Origin: Sinohyriopsis cumingii
Taxonomy: Eukaryota; Mollusca; Bivalvia; Unionida; Unionidae
Length of the DNA: 64,000 bases
Assembly (NCBI GenBank): GCA_028554795.2
Contig: CM068842.1
Coordinates: 50,789,074-50,853,073 of the forward strand
Direction: 5' to 3'
Shown: positions 39,595-53,526 of the stretch, one piece after another
Layout of the letters: each line of letters begins with the position of its first letter
How positions within the stretch are numbered: the stretch's first letter is position 1
Made by a program: the position numbers and the translations under genes
The notes under the pieces: model-generated
The model's input: only the letters and a program-made list of their open reading frames with translations
What the model was told of the DNA's origin: nothing
Databases searched by the model: none

Positions 39595-42500
39595 TCACTT
39601 GAAATATCCAAAAGTTGATATTATCTTCTGTACGGAATTATCTTTTAGTTCAGGACATTGCCACTTAATTTCCCTGTAAACTGTTTTATATTAAGTGTTG
39701 CATAAATGATAAAACATCACTTACCCACATTGCCTGAAGCTTTATGATAGCTAGCGTACATTATCAGTTATATATCCTTAAAATAACTGACCATAATCTG
39801 ATAAAAGTACGCCTGTAAACCTGACATTGTGGGGATGAAAAGTCACTTTAATCCATATCCATTGCTTCCCATTTCTAAGTATCAATATGTCAAGTTTAAT
39901 TGGGGGGGGGGGAGGGGAAGGTCCCCGTGCTTGCACGTATAATGTCATTTTAATACTTCCATCATTCCACTTAATTTATATCTTACTGATCTATGAGATT
40001 AAATACAGATATGATATCTCTGTTCAGGTCTCGTCTGGTATTTAGAACAAGGTGGAAGAGTTAGAGTAGCATTGTGCCCTCCAGCAGTCAGGTCTCAATA
40101 GGGGTTTCACGGTTGCAATGGAGTTAGTGATCGTAGCGAATAAAATTAACTCCCTTAGCTCCAATGCGCATGCCCACAAACAATTTCCAGTTCCGGATAG
40201 TTCACCGTTCTACACTTATTTAGCGAAACATAAAGTCAACAAAGTAAGGTATCTTAGCTGTACTACAGATCATTATGGTTAAACCAATTAATCAATTATA
40301 TATGACATGAAGCAACCAGACTTAAGACAGCAAAGCTGACGAATGAATGATATTTAAAGAAAACATGTTAAGTTTATTTATTGTATTTCAATTTAATTTT
40401 GTCTTTAAAGTTGTATTAAAATTAAATTGATCATTTTTTCTATGTCAAACATATTCTCAGATATAAATTGTATTGCATTATAAATAAGTTCCTTCTAATT
40501 TAAAGATTCATATAATTAATGAAGAAAGAGCAAATTTAGTTTTAGTGTCTCAATGGCATTTGGTCCAAAATTTGCACCTTGCTGAATACAAGTATTACGA
40601 ATCAGTTGTTACAGTCATTACTTGCCATGAAAATCCATAAGTTGTGGCGTAAAACTCCACAGATATAAGTAAAATGATACAGCTTACCTAGAATATGTCA
40701 GATGGTCTTTGCACTGTCACAACCTACTGTTATGTGGATGCTGTATATAAGACGTCTGATTACCTTGAAATTGTTAAGAGGGTCAGACATTGATAATCTG
40801 CTAACAAGCTAGAAGATTTTCTATGTTACTACTTCTACATACAGTGTTGCAGTGCTACGATTATTTATTATCGTACATGAGAATGGGTGTATTATACATC
40901 TGATGTAGTCAACTTGCTTGCAAATATTGCACATGCGCAAGTGCTATGCAATTAAAGTAAAAGTTACTTAGATACCTTCCTGAGTGGTTCGCATTAAATG
41001 CATGTAATGCACCTCCTAAAGACACAAGTGTACTCTGTGCTTTTGCATGCAATACAAAAATTAAGGCCAGTTCAAATAATGATGCAATAATGTAATACTG
41101 TATGTTTGTTTTTAGGGTTGGAACGATCTCTAAACAAAATCCCGGTTGGAACGATTTCTAAAAAAATATCATGAAACCCACCTTTGAAGGAAAATATGTT
41201 ATAGTTACTGTAGCATTGGTTTTCGTCCTCACACATAATTACACGCTCTAATTTGTGGAAGAAAAAGTAAGTTATTAAAACGTTTGAATTGTAAAACATG
41301 CTTTTTGACTAAGTATTCTTTCTTATATGTTCCTTCTTAGAGGTTTCTTTAAATAGGTATACAACTTCCTAATAGTGCAAGAGTGTCAAATTGGATGAGG
41401 GGTCAGCGTTTCCACCACATCATTTAAGGTGCTATGTTATTCGTGCATGTATGACTGTTTCTGCACATAAGGCCAGTGCAGTGGAAACATCTCAGTTGTA
41501 AAGTGTAGTCTGAGATTTTGCGTTTTCTCAGACAAGACGTGTTTCACATGTCGTACTGTAAATGTGCACGTAATATATGTCTCTCCGACAATGAAATAAT
41601 TTATGTTGCTAATTTATATTTTAACCACAAACATAGGATAATTCTCAAAGATGAACGTTTACCTTTTAAAGGCACAAAAAAGAACCAGGCCAAATTTATA
41701 TTGGATAGCATTCTACCAGGTAGGTCACATCCCTGCCATTTTGTTATTAACGGTGATTTGTTTGTAGATACAATGTATATGTGTTAGACCTTTTATAAAA
41801 AAAAATTGGGGATATATTCATTTAATGATTACTTTCAAAGATAAAAAGGTATCTTTATCTATTCTTGTCACAGCTTGATATTTACCTTGTCGATGCTACT
41901 TCAGAGTTACTCCACTGTATCATGAAAAAATTTCATTATGCCAATAATTATGCGGAACATGTTCGGCCTTTTCCCTGGCATGGTAGCTGAAGATATTGCA
42001 TGTATTTCTCGCTAAAAGCATCAATTTGGAAAGTATTACTACGATCCTTTGAGTTTATTTTAAGAAGTCGAAGTTATTCAACTGGCGTCGGAAACAAATG
42101 AGAATGTTCCAAAGGGCCAATAATAGTTCAGCCGACGGAGAACAGATTATGCTCGTTTTGCCAGCTGGGATTTGTGTTTTAGATCCTTATCTTTATCAAG
42201 GCTATATTATAATCTAAAACATCAACAGAGGGCGTTTTTACTGCTTCGAACTTCCTCACAGTCCTTTACTGTAAGACATTAGTGTCGTAGAAATGTGTAT
42301 TTTATTACAATCATAAGCAAATTATTAGCTCGTTTCATCTTCTAATAGCAAATATCTGCAACAATTTATGTAAAGCATAATTACTCCTTTTGTGCCTAAC
42401 TTGAGTGCAACTGGAGCATTTGAAACCCATATTATGCAAACAAATGTCCCATTTTTCGATAAGATAAATCCGTCGTAAACGATTATACATTTAACATGCT

Positions 42501-42855
42501 CTCATTATCAGCCCGAAGTCCAAAAATGCAACAAGTCTTTTCTTTGATGATTTTCCTATCAAGGTATAAAATGGAACAGCACATGACAACCACAGTTCAA
42601 ACTTCAATTAGCTGCAAATTTTCACAAAAGCGATATTTTCAAATAGATCAGTCAATTACTTATAAAGTGTTTTAAACTTATGATGCTTTTGCAGAAAAAG
42701 TTAACGTTTTGAGAGACAAAAGAGGATGAAAACTCTGTAAAAACCGTATACGGGTACTAAAACTATTGGTTTCTTATGCGGGTTGGAAAAACTATTGTTT
42801 TCTTTGCCACTTTTTTGGAAACAGAAATCTACGTCTGCTTAGGAAGCATTTCTGT
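39595..42855. other. no gene recognised
   Basis: Host DNA without supported genes. The 41518-41787 open frame has no recognisable domain. A poly(G) run sits at about 39901. Confidence 0.45.
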
Positions 42856-42858
42856 TTT

Positions 42859-43074
42859 AAAACAATGAGGCATGACAATTTATAAATCTAATAAACACAA
42901 ACCGTCTGATTAAAAACAATGAGGCATGACAATGGGTAAATCTAATAAACACAAACCGTCTGAATGAAAACAATGAGGCATGATAATGGGTAAATCTAAT
43001 AAACACAAACCGTCTGATTAAAAACAATGAGGCATGACAATGGGTAAATCTAATAAATACAAACCGTCTGATTG
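42859..43074. repeat. 54-bp tandem repeat, 4 copies
   Basis: Unit containing AACAATGAGGCATGACAATG, GGTAAATCTAATAAACACAA and ACCGTCTGAT, with very few differences between copies. Confidence 0.9.
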
Positions 43075-43476
43075 AATGCTATAAAATAGACAAATGAAAT
43101 CAATGAAATGCTTCCTCGAATTATAGGTGTTTACACGTTTGATGATCATGTCGTTTTGGTTGCTCATAATGTTGAATATATAACGTTACTTAATATAAAT
43201 TAAAATTATGACCATAGTAAACAATCTTTTATTTGCATGGCCAAAGTGAACATTTTTTAAATATATAATTGATTAGGATTTATATGGACGATTGCATTTG
43301 CCTACTTTAAGTGTCAGATGAACGCCATACAATTTTCTTTATGTCACCGGGTTTAATTAACACCGTAATAGTTCATGATGGTCTACTGAGACTATATTTT
43401 GTTGGCATATGCTCAGAGAATGCTGAAATTGTAGCCTATCTGTGTCAGTTTCAAACAGGTAATTTAGAAATGCGGG

Positions 43477-43510
<34 letters not shown>

Positions 43511-44000
43511 TACAAACACACACAAACACACACGAATCGGTTAATGTCTTTATTCAAAGAGTTAGATGTATTGAATATAGGATACAAACATGCATGATGG
43601 TTGTTTTATCTCGCAGAGCATTTGACTTCTTAAAGGAGATAACAGAACTACTAAAAACACACATTCAGAACACCGTATGTTTGTTAATCTTAAATTACGT
43701 ACGGATCTAACCATATGTCCCAATGCTCATCAAGCGAAGTTTTGTCTGTTTTCTGTCTGTTTGGATTTTTTAAAATTGTTTATTGTCTATTTTTCATTTT
43801 TATTTATTGATTTTTTGAGACGGAGACGGGTCTTTCTTTTACAATGAATTCAAACCTTTGCGCAAGAATAACAAGAAATTATTACTTCGTAAATTGTCTT
43901 CCATTGTACACAGGCAAAAATTAACTTTAACAATCTTTTAAAAGTCAATTAGACTTTCTTAGATTATTTTTCTTAGCTTCTTTTGTGTGTGTGCGTGCGT

Positions 44001-45370
44001 GTGTGTGAGTGTTGGGAAGGATGCATTCTAAGATGAACATGCATTATGCAAAAAATGTTTTATCGTACTCAGAGGCATTTCCTGCGTACAAGAAAATTCC
44101 TATATCTTTCATTTTGCATAACATGAAACATTACATTCCTAGTAATAGTCCGCTGCTTAAGATTTGGGAGATGTAATTCATAATATGTAATTAAGAATAC
44201 TCAAATCGTCTGACTGGTGTGTTTTGATTGATATGACGCTTGTACGAAAGTGATGCTGCCATATAAACTTTGCAAATGTAATAAAACTTTCAAGGAAATC
44301 GCTTTTTGAAGGTAATCACAACGTAACCCATGGACAGTATTTACAACGTAGCCAATGGACCATAATAACAACGTTACAAATGGATCACGCTCACAAGGTA
44401 ACCAATGGAACATGTCCGAATGTGGGATGATGATGTGTGATCTTCCACTCTATATGTTACTTTGGTTATCGCTATCTAGGAATTTAAACAAGACTGATGA
44501 ATGATTCACTTTCTCTTAGAAATAAAGTTAAAAATTTATGCAAAATTCAATTAAACTTTCTGTTATACCGAAACCACAGATTTCATCATATAATCGAATG
44601 ACTGGTCAAACTCAAATTGCTTGCATGCCAGCACCACCTGGTTGCTATCGGTCTTTTCCAATTCATTGATGGTGATAGGTCAGCGTTGCCATATTGCTTC
44701 ATTCTCTCTCTGTCTCTGTCTCGGTCTGTCTCTCTCTTTGTCTCTGTCTCTGTCTGTATGTCTGTCTCTCTATATATCTATCTTTGGGTCATAATCATCT
44801 CGGTTGCAGACTGTGCTCTCTTCCTCTTTGCAGTACAGATATGGAGCTATTTTTTCTTCAAATAAAAATATAATTCCTCATCTAAATTTTGATCAGGAAT
44901 TTTCTTCTCCTGGGATCAACACTATTCCCACTCTTTTAAGTCAAATATCGTCTATCTTAATTCAACATAACTTAGCTATGGTCAGGTTGCAATCTAATGC
45001 ACACTCACAACCCTCATACAATAAATTATTGTCTGGCTGTAAATCAATTGCTGAATACAACAGTCGACACACGTTCCTAATGCTAACACCATCGATTGTC
45101 GGTTGAAAAAAATTCACAGCTTAATTACACATCGAAGTAATGAACTTCACTCCTAGTCCTAACAACGTTTCTTTGATAATTAGCGATTCATTGACGTACA
45201 TTTCCCCATAAAAAATAAATTATTTGCATAAATGATACAAATCATTTTCATTTAAGACAGATAATTTACTTCTCATAATTCGTATCAGAAGAAATGCTTG
45301 AAATTCTTACATTTTTTTGCATAATACATGTTCATCTTAGAATGCATCCTTCCCAACACTCACACACATG
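44001..45370. mobile_element. 1.37-kb inverted-repeat (foldback/MITE-like) element
   Basis: About 57 bp at 44001-44060 (GTGTGTGAGTGTTGGGAAGG, then ATGCATTCTAAGATGAACAT) recurs as its reverse complement at 45310-45370. No transposase is visible in between. Target duplications were not resolved because the left end abuts a GT-rich run. It may be a non-autonomous DNA transposon. Confidence 0.65.
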
Positions 45371-46011
45371 ATTTCTATTGCATACAAAACTGCTAAATTC
45401 GAACACATTTATATCAGTGAAATTTTGATCACATGGATACGATCTGACCAATGGATATATTCGCAAAATTTACCAGCCAATACAATTGCAGTTATTGGAA
45501 CCTAATCGCAACGTAGCCAATGGAACGTAATCGTCGCAACATAACCAGTGGAACGTAATTTATAAAACCGGTAATATAGAAGTCGTTTTCCGTTCCTACA
45601 GTAATACCAGATATATTTCAACGCGTGATACAAAACAACAAAACACCGTATTTATACAGTTGGAAAAGCTACGAGTTCAAAATTTATGTAATGCACCAAA
45701 AGACGAAATATATCCAGTATTTACACGTTAAAATGTTTTTTGTTAAGCACGGATATTTAACAAGGTTAATTTAAAAAAGAGTTTAAAATATCATATATAT
45801 TCATCCCCTATAAGACAGTCACATAAAAGGAAGAGTAATCAGTAGAACAAACAACACAGACACAAAACTGCAGGCTTATTATATTATGGCAGATAAGGGT
45901 CTAATAAACCGTACAATGAAAAATAAATTGGTCAGCGTCGGTTTTAGAGCTGTGCGGGTCGCTTGCGAAATGAGGACAACGATTCCCCAAAATCAAACTT
46001 ATATATTACTG

Positions 46012-46183
46012 ATCCGGTTAATGTGAGTATGTGAGAAAGCTTGCCAGTAGCTTCTCGTGGGTCCGTGGTTCTTACGTGGGTTTCCCGGGTTCTTCCTCCA
46101 CCATTAATACTGCCCGCCATGTATAGCCTATCGTGTGCTGAAAAATGGCGTTAAACCCTACAACAACAGCAACAACAACATAT
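46012..46183 (+). mobile_element. SINE, copy 5 (5'-truncated)
   Basis: Central domain and AAC-rich tail are present; the tRNA head is missing or replaced. Confidence 0.8.
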
Positions 46184-46472
46184 ATCACTGAATAAATTCT
46201 GTGAAATATTCATAGAAAAATACAGGCTTGTTTTCTAAATAAATTTTATTTTTAAATCATCTTCTTTCATTATAATCCTTTTGAAACTCCCAAATTTTCG
46301 ACTCCCCTCCCCTCACCTAACCCTGATTTCGGGCTCGGTGCACCTTCCGCACCTCGCTAAGGCCGCTTGTGATGTGCTGCATATGTTTTGCCCTGTTTCA
46401 TAAGCTTATTCCAAAAGTACTATAAAAAACTTGGGATATATAAACGGATAGTTTTATCTTTTTGTCTTTTTT

Positions 46473-46477
<5 letters not shown>

Positions 46478-46564
<87 letters not shown>
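46478..46564. repeat. (TA)n microsatellite
   Basis: About 43 TA units. Confidence 0.95.
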
Positions 46565-46565
<1 letters not shown>

Positions 46566-46829
46566 CGACTTAATGGCATTAAACTAAGTAATAGAAAAGT
46601 TCGAAAATCAACAAGTTTTGTCAAACTCAAATAATAATTTAATAATTTATTTCCCTAGAAATCAAAATGTAAAATTAAAAAAGACCTTACAGTAATGAGA
46701 ATTAAATCCCAAATAGTCATAGACTTTCTCACACAATTCCTAATGAATAAAGTTCAGAATAAACTTTAAAATCCAACGCTGAAGGTGTTGACGTGTCTGT
46801 ATTGGTCTGTAGTATCGAATGTACTAATG

Positions 46830-46916
<87 letters not shown>
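46830..46916. repeat. (TA)n microsatellite
   Basis: About 42 TA units. Confidence 0.95.
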
Positions 46917-46918
<2 letters not shown>

Positions 46919-47407
46919 CCGAGCGGACATCAAGGAGACATCCTGATATCATGTTTCACACAATGGCTGGATTGTTTTTGATATACAAATATGAGTTTCT
47001 TATGTTAAACTAAACAGTTGATATCTCATTAATTAGTTGTCGAGAAGATGTTTAGAAAAATTGTAAATGATTGCTACATATCTGATCAGACTCACACTCA
47101 TTTTCAACCTCTGCCTCAAAATATAAAAATGTACTTTAGGTGTAAAGGGCTAGAAAAGATTGTCAGAGTTCAAATATAAAAGATAAATTTCCTTTAAGTC
47201 TATATAAAAGTTGATGTTGCTAATTATAGCCACTTAATCTACTATCTGGTCTCTAATATCACCAGTATTTTCGAAATCTAAAACTAATTATAAGTCCTGT
47301 AAATATTCGTTAAATTAATTTACATAAACACAAACGCCTGTTGTTTTCACTTATTACATAAACCATCTAGACAATTAAACAGTATGATTACTGTTTATAA
47401 GATCCTG

Positions 47408-47435
<28 letters not shown>
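47408..47435. repeat. (GT)n microsatellite
   Basis: About 14 GT units. Confidence 0.9.
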
Positions 47436-47438
<3 letters not shown>

Positions 47439-47934
47439 AAAGACTCTGTAAATGTTTTTAAAACTACAGATTGAAGCAGAACATTGCTTGAAATGTAGAT
47501 TCTATTCAACATGACTACTGGAAAATTGGAAACAGTGTAATCATATCAACTGTTCCTACTACACTACATCTGTTAAAATAATGGATCAAAACCGCTTTCT
47601 CTATTTGGTTTCAGATGTTTATACAAATGACCAATTTACAGTTTCAAAGCCATGTTTTACTGCGAACAACGAGTTTAATCTAAGACGCAACATGCCTTCT
47701 AAGAGAGAATATTTTTCTTTTCATTAAACCGTTGATTGGTTTCTCTTGAGGCTGGAAGTGTTTGTGCTCGCCATGGAATGATATCCAATTTCGTCCAAAT
47801 TGATGGATAGCTATACCAAAGTACAGTTATATGATTTTCCTCGCAACGTGCTACTACGACGTCTTAACGCTCTTCTGATGAATACAATCAGAGTGAACTT
47901 TAATCTACGGTAAGTTACAGAGCCTCGTTCAGCG

Positions 47935-48165
47935 GTTATGTTCAAGTGACTATTTTCCTTACGTACGGCAAGGTGGAAGACGATAGTCATCTGTTGTGTT
48001 CAAGTGACGATTGTCCTTGTGTACAGAAAGGTAGAAGACGAAAGTCAACTACTGTGTTCAAGCGATGATTGTTCTTTTGTACTGCAATTCAGAAGACGAC
48101 AGCCAACTGTTGTGTTCAAGTGAAGGGTATAATTCTTTCTGCGCCGCAAGGTGAAATACTTCATT
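47935..48165. repeat. ~60-bp tandem repeat, 3-4 copies
   Basis: Units with TGTTGTGTTCAAGTGACGAT and GAAGACGA.AGTCA segments. Confidence 0.8.
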
Positions 48166-48466
48166 AAGCGGATTCGATCTCATCCTTGTTCTCACTTTAC
48201 AATGAGAATATGTGCAGATCATTTAAAAGAAATTCAGAATATTGCATTTGAAATGCATCACCGTAAATATATATTCAAATTTTGAACAGAGAACTTCATT
48301 CTGGTACATAGTTGTGATTAAGACGATAGCTTTAATGTGTGATTTTTGAAATTTAGTCAGAGAACAATACATAAATGGAAGGATGTGATGCTGACCAAAT
48401 CAAAGGAGTACATGGTTCTCCTGCGTAAAGCAATTCAATTGCCTCGAATCTACTTGCCTAATTACG

Positions 48467-48472
48467 TACGTC
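48467..48472. repeat. target duplication of Polinton 2, left (TACGTC)
   Basis: TACGTC directly before AGTAGTATAGG; the right partner at 56812-56817 is TACGTA, five of six identical. Confidence 0.75.
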
Positions 48473-48710
48473 AGTAGTATAGGAAAATGGAGGTTCTGGG
48501 TCATGTTTATTACTTTGTGACTAAGGGAAGCCAGAAGAACTCCAATAGACCTATACTACAGGGTGACGGGGATTCCGAGCCAATTCGAAAAAAGGGGTGA
48601 GGGTGGGTTCTTGTTTGCTCCCACCTATAGGTTTTTGGATCACCTTCATCACCAAGTGGCCACGGGTCTTTACCGCTGAGGAATGGGGGATTTGAGCCAG
48701 TGGCTCACTT
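48473..48710 (+). repeat. left TIR of Polinton 2
   Basis: The outer 32 bp and the inner boundary block (GTGGCCACGGGTCT ... CAGTGGCTCACT) match the reverse complement of 56440-56811; the middle is diverged with indels. Confidence 0.75.
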
Positions 48711-48962
48711 TGTTTCTTTTGTGTCTTTGTGCCTTAAGCGAGTGTGTGAATGCCATCGTTGGAGTAATGCTTATCATGAAAGGGACAGAGTTCTTTTTTG
48801 TTGATGAGTAGGGTAGATATTTTGTGCAGTTGTGACCGGAGAATTCTCATAGAGTAGTTATTCATGTATCCGTGTAGTGAGTGTGTATAATGTTGGTGTG
48901 TGACTATCTTGGAAGTGACCTTTTTTTAATCCTTTGGTTTTTTTCTATGACAGTGTCATTGT

Positions 48963-51933
48963 CTAGAGTAATACAATACATTTTAGCTCGAAATCCAATG
49001 AATTCCGTGATGGGTATGCCATGAGTTTCAGCTTTGAATTTTCCGGGTGCTTTTTAATGTCGTCAGGGTGGAAGGGACTGTGTGGTGGATACTCGCTAAG
49101 ATCGAAGAGGTGTTTGTAATGCAACAGGTATGTGTAAACGTCGCCGGTGTGCATTTCATAGACGAGCGAGCCGGTGTCAGTCATGAGTAGCGTGGTTTTG
49201 TCTCCATAGTGTCGTTTGATGAAGTCATAATGAAACTCGAGCATTTTAGAAAGCTCGAGAGCAGCTGCTCTGACGTAGATGGGTTTGCACAGCGTGCGAT
49301 TGGTTTTTCTAGATTCGATGGGGACGAGTTCGTCAACAAAGATTTTCATGCTAACAATGGCATCGTTGGCAACGAGCTTATCTCGTCGTTGCTGGTTATT
49401 GACGATTTAGATTTTTTTGCGATGTCTGATGTTTTCCATGGTTTATCCGAAGGCGCTATTGTTCATGAGTTTCAAGAAGTCTTTGTCAAAGTTGCTATGA
49501 GCACTGGCTCGTAATGTCGTGTTGAAGTCGATGTAGGGTTCCATCCAAGGCGACTGTTTAAATTTGAGTACTCACCAAGTTTGGTGAAGAACGAGTCCAT
49601 GGTGAAGAGCTTGTTGGAGCAGTCGATGATGCAATTTGTAGTGGGTTTGTGGTTGATATTAGGTATTAGTTTTTTTACCTTCGTATCTCAGAGTCGGAAT
49701 TGGTGTTTTTGTTGGAGTTGCAATGGAGAGCATCGAGTGGATGACAAGAATCGATTCAGTGCAGAAGGAATAATCGTCATAAGCGTCGCTGAGATGTGAG
49801 GGGTACTCCAGATCGACTTCGACGAAATAGCCCCAGTCGTTGTGGTATCCCGCTTGACTTTTCTCAAGAAATTGTTCTCCGGTGATCAGTGAAAATCTCC
49901 TGTGGGAAAGGGTTGTGACATAACCCAATCATATAGGTTATTGGCTTAGATGCAGAGGATGTACGTGGATGATTTGCTGAGATCATAGTGTTTCATGGAT
50001 TTATGGTTGGCGACGGCATGATTTTTTTTTACTGATGACGCAGATGCCTCTTCGTACCATATACTCGGTAAACATGAATATGTCTGGATCCGTGAATATT
50101 TCTAGGGTCATTCCAGATTGTTTGAGGAAAGCGTCCCAGGAGAGCGCTGGTGAGGAGAAATACCAGAGGCGATCGAGTTGGTAATGGTTTATGCACGTGC
50201 GTCTGTAATCTTCGAACGTGTCTGTGAGTAGGAGTACGTCCGTTTTCACGTACAGGTCGTGATAATCTCCGAGGGTGTGACAGTTCAGCTTTTTCCATAT
50301 ATTGCACGTGTACTGGTATTCGTCGTCTGTGATGTTGGAAAGATGCAGTTGGGAACGAAAGGTTTCTTGATGTGGCAGCTAAGTATCGTCGAATCTAGAC
50401 TATGCATCGATGTATTCGTGGGGGTAAACTCCTTCTCGTTTGAACAAGTATGCTTGGTCTCCAAATTCTTTTTAGAGGTGGCTGAGGACAGTGTTTGGAG
50501 AGTTATTTCAGCTATCGACATGATCTGAAACGAATCGATAAATCGGATGGTACAATCGAGCCCGACATGTATTTTTCAAAATTGTTAGGATGCACTAGAT
50601 GTGAGATCCTACTTCAGCGAGAAGGATTTTGACTCGTGGATGATCAAGGGCTACTTTGATAAGATTATGTGCGATGACTGGAAGGAAGTCTGGGTCTTTG
50701 AAACACAGATGATGGAGATCATGAGCGGCTCCTCGATAACGTCCAGTGACATGACAATGGTCTCTGACTTTGTGATCATGAGACTGAAAGTACCCATCGC
50801 AGATGTGACATCGCTCCGCTGCTTTTTGTTGTCGCAGGTGTGATGGTGTGAGTGAAATCATCTTGGCTGGATTTAGTTTTTTCGTCGGGCTTGGATGGGT
50901 TTACACTCATCTACGAGTTGCTCAAAGAACCAGGGAATGAAATCCTCACCTCGATGCTGTCGATTGGGTGAGGACAAACATTCATCGACGAAGCAACAGG
51001 ATTTATAGCCATTTACGCAGGGGATATGTTTGCGCTCCACCTGAGTAAAATAACGGCTTGGACTAGGTGAAGGTCATTGTTCTTTTTCCAGGATGCATTC
51101 TGAGTCAGAGACGATGTAAAACATCTGTGTGTATTTTTTGTGTGGGTGCTCGAACTGTAATGTTCTCTCGCGTGGCATCTGAACAGTTTGCAATTCTTGG
51201 CAGTATCACGAGGAGACACGATCGTGCAGTCGTTGATGCTGAGGAAAGCATTGTAAGCAACGATATCATAAATAACCGTGATTCTGATGCTGTGTGTACT
51301 GAGATCGGCACAATCGGCTCAAGTCTTTGATGTACGCGAAATACTTTTGGTAATACAGTAAATTGATATTGCGTTGTGCGGCTGTTTTGGAGATGAACAC
51401 GAGATAGACGTCGAACTGCTTATCGCCTACCTTCCTGTCATCCAGTGCAAACACGTTGAGGTAGAGTCCATCACTGAGCTCTTCCAGTTTAGGAACGTCT
51501 TTGACTGAGGCTGGAAAGGTGATTCCGGTGGCTTTAATGGTATCAAAATGTGGCTTGTAGTGGGAGATGCGATAAACACGATCTTTAGCGGGATGTAACG
51601 CGGAGAGGATAGTCCATTAGAGACAGTAGTCATAATTGTTTCTTTTACTCTGATGCAGGCTTTGGTAGCCACAATTTTCTTGGGCAGTAGCACGTACTTA
51701 CTTCCACTCAGGGGTGTGAATTTGGAAGCTTGAAACTAGATACAATGGAATCCAGCGAAGAACCAGGCTGATCTTAACTCTTGATACTCTTCGAGCCGAT
51801 TTTGGATAAACGACATGGCGATGTCAATGATGCGAATGAAATCATCACTGCGAAACTCGATGAGTGATTTGGCTCTGATCCACATGTGGATGCTCTTTAT
51901 TGCTTTCCTTGACCAGACGAATATTGCGAGCAA
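48963..51933 (-). pseudogene. PolB: PolB of Polinton 2 with endonuclease-VII-like region, many frame breaks
   Basis: Pieces in order from the N-terminus: 51933-51736; 51693-51427 (KIVATKACIRVKE); 51454-51013 (YYQKYFAYIKDLSRL); a Cys/His endonuclease-VII-like block CHICDGYF ... VRDHCHVTGRYRGAAH at 50861-50595; an exonuclease-to-polymerase part with DVLLLTDTFEDYR and YMVRRGICVI (50249-50001); and a C-terminal part with LLMTDTGSLVYEM (49349-48963). In the last, the Asp expected as the second acidic residue of motif C reads Gly. The gene is clearly dead. Confidence 0.85.
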
Positions 51934-52505
51934 CTCCCAGTTTGATGGCCGTGTGGGTGCGTATTTATGTCATTACGGTAGGGTGTAGACTGTGCTGGGT
52001 CCACTCCGCGCTGAAGGATATGGGAATGACCGTAAATGAATCCTTTGTTAGTACCTCCATAAGCTTTTTCAATACCATGAGGGGGTAGAAGACGTGATGT
52101 GATCGCGGTGTCGTTGAATGGGTTGTTAATCGATTTTGGGTAGTTTTGTCTCGATATCAGCTCGAGTGATTGACTGAGGATGTCTTGCTGAAGTCGAAGA
52201 AGTTTGGCAGTCTGAGCAGCTGTTCCAGTGAGTGCTTTGTATTGGTCTCCCAGGTGCTTCATGTACTTCTGCATGGTGATGATTTTTCGTCCTGCTATCA
52301 CATTGTTCTCGTTCATGAGCTTATAGCAGGAAGTTCCTCTGTGTCTCGCCTTGAGGTCTCTTCTGACTCGTTCGATGAAATCTTGCAGGGCGGCATTCCA
52401 GCTGGGATACGGCAACATTGTTGCTGACAACGGCTGAACGAATCCTCTGAGTCGACGAGCAAGACCTTGCCGAATGATAAACCCTCTTCCTGGATCAGAT
52501 TCCAT
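51897..52505 (-). CDS. hypothetical 202-residue protein of Polinton 2
   Basis: The longest intact frame of the decayed element. Mostly helical (RKIITMQKYMKHLGDQYKAL ... RLQQDILSQSLELISRQ) with a Gly/His-rich C-terminus, and an Arg-rich N-terminus. It lies directly upstream of PolB on the same strand, overlapping it. Family not recognised; could be a minor structural or core protein. Confidence 0.5.
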   Translation of the reverse strand: MESDPGRGFIIRQGLARRLRGFVQPLSATMLPYPSWNAALQDFIERVRRDLKARHRGTSCYKLMNENNVIAGRKIITMQKYMKHLGDQYKALTGTAAQTAKLLRLQQDILSQSLELISRQNYPKSINNPFNDTAITSRLLPPHGIEKAYGGTNKGFIYGHSHILQRGVDPAQSTPYRNDINTHPHGHQTGSCSQYSSGQGKQ

Positions 52506-52509
52506 AGAT

Positions 52510-53240
52510 TTTAGTCTATCCTTGCAATGATAGAGATGTAATATAATATAATCCCATATTGTATGTCTTTAATTGCTTGTTTGTTTTGTTATTTCTCTAA
52601 CTGTATATCAAGACAAAAAATAATTTATATTATAAAACACAATGCCAAGATTAAGGATGACGTAGTAGAAAGTGCATACCGTGTTTAGTGGTTATGATTC
52701 TAACATTATCATGGAAGGAGGGGTATGTAGCGTATTTACAAAGATAAGACACGTGGTGAGATTTAGATCGACGGGTTATTCCATCATTTATATGTTTTTT
52801 TATGGAACGAGGGCCGCGATGTACCGTCATCATTTTGTGTTTGAAGCTCATTGGGGAGTAGTTCCCATAGGATATTCCGTCTTTCATCTCAACTGAGATA
52901 CATTCGATAATCGGGTGTGCAATTTAGAGATCAGACCTGAACGATGGCAAAAACATATCTCAAAAACCATGTTTTCACTCCTTTTTTTGTTATTGTACTG
53001 TCCTGCACAGCAACTCGAGGAGTTATTCTCGATGCATGCAGGAGAGGCAGTGCTTGAAAAGGAGATCTGTATCGTAGGAGATGTTGAGCAAGCCACTGGC
53101 GTAGAGATTTGTTCTGCTGTGCCGCTGTGAGGAATACGAGACCGTTTCCTTTGCCCACGACTTTGATGAGCATGAGATCCAAGCTGATAGTGAGAATTGT
53201 AGTGCAACTTCACTGATTCTACCCGAAATTATGCTTGCGA
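52510..53240 (-). other. degenerate viral coding sequence, unrecognised
   Basis: Several overlapping minus-strand frames (52887-52651, 53213-52884, 53277-53023) have protein-like composition but no recognisable motif. Probably the decayed capsid region, which is inferred from position only. Confidence 0.35.
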
Positions 53241-53526
53241 CTGCATGATTATGGTGAAAGTCATACAGAAGTATCAAGGCGTGGTAACGGACACGCAGAT
53301 TTCACTGAACAATTTCGCTAACTTATATATCCCATCTTCCATTTCGAAAGTCTCAAAGACTCTCCTGCCTACATCGGAATCCGATGGACTATCAATATTG
53401 AGGCTGGTGATCCCAATTACGTCTGTTATGCGATGGTCACCACCGACTGATTAATGATTTTGGACATGCTCAATGTAAAAATGAATATCCTTGTATAGAT
53501 AACCACAAATATGTCACGGTGAAAAG

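Noticed and set aside
46793-46981. 62-codon frame with a Tyr/Ile run
   Set aside because: Passes through a (TA)n microsatellite.
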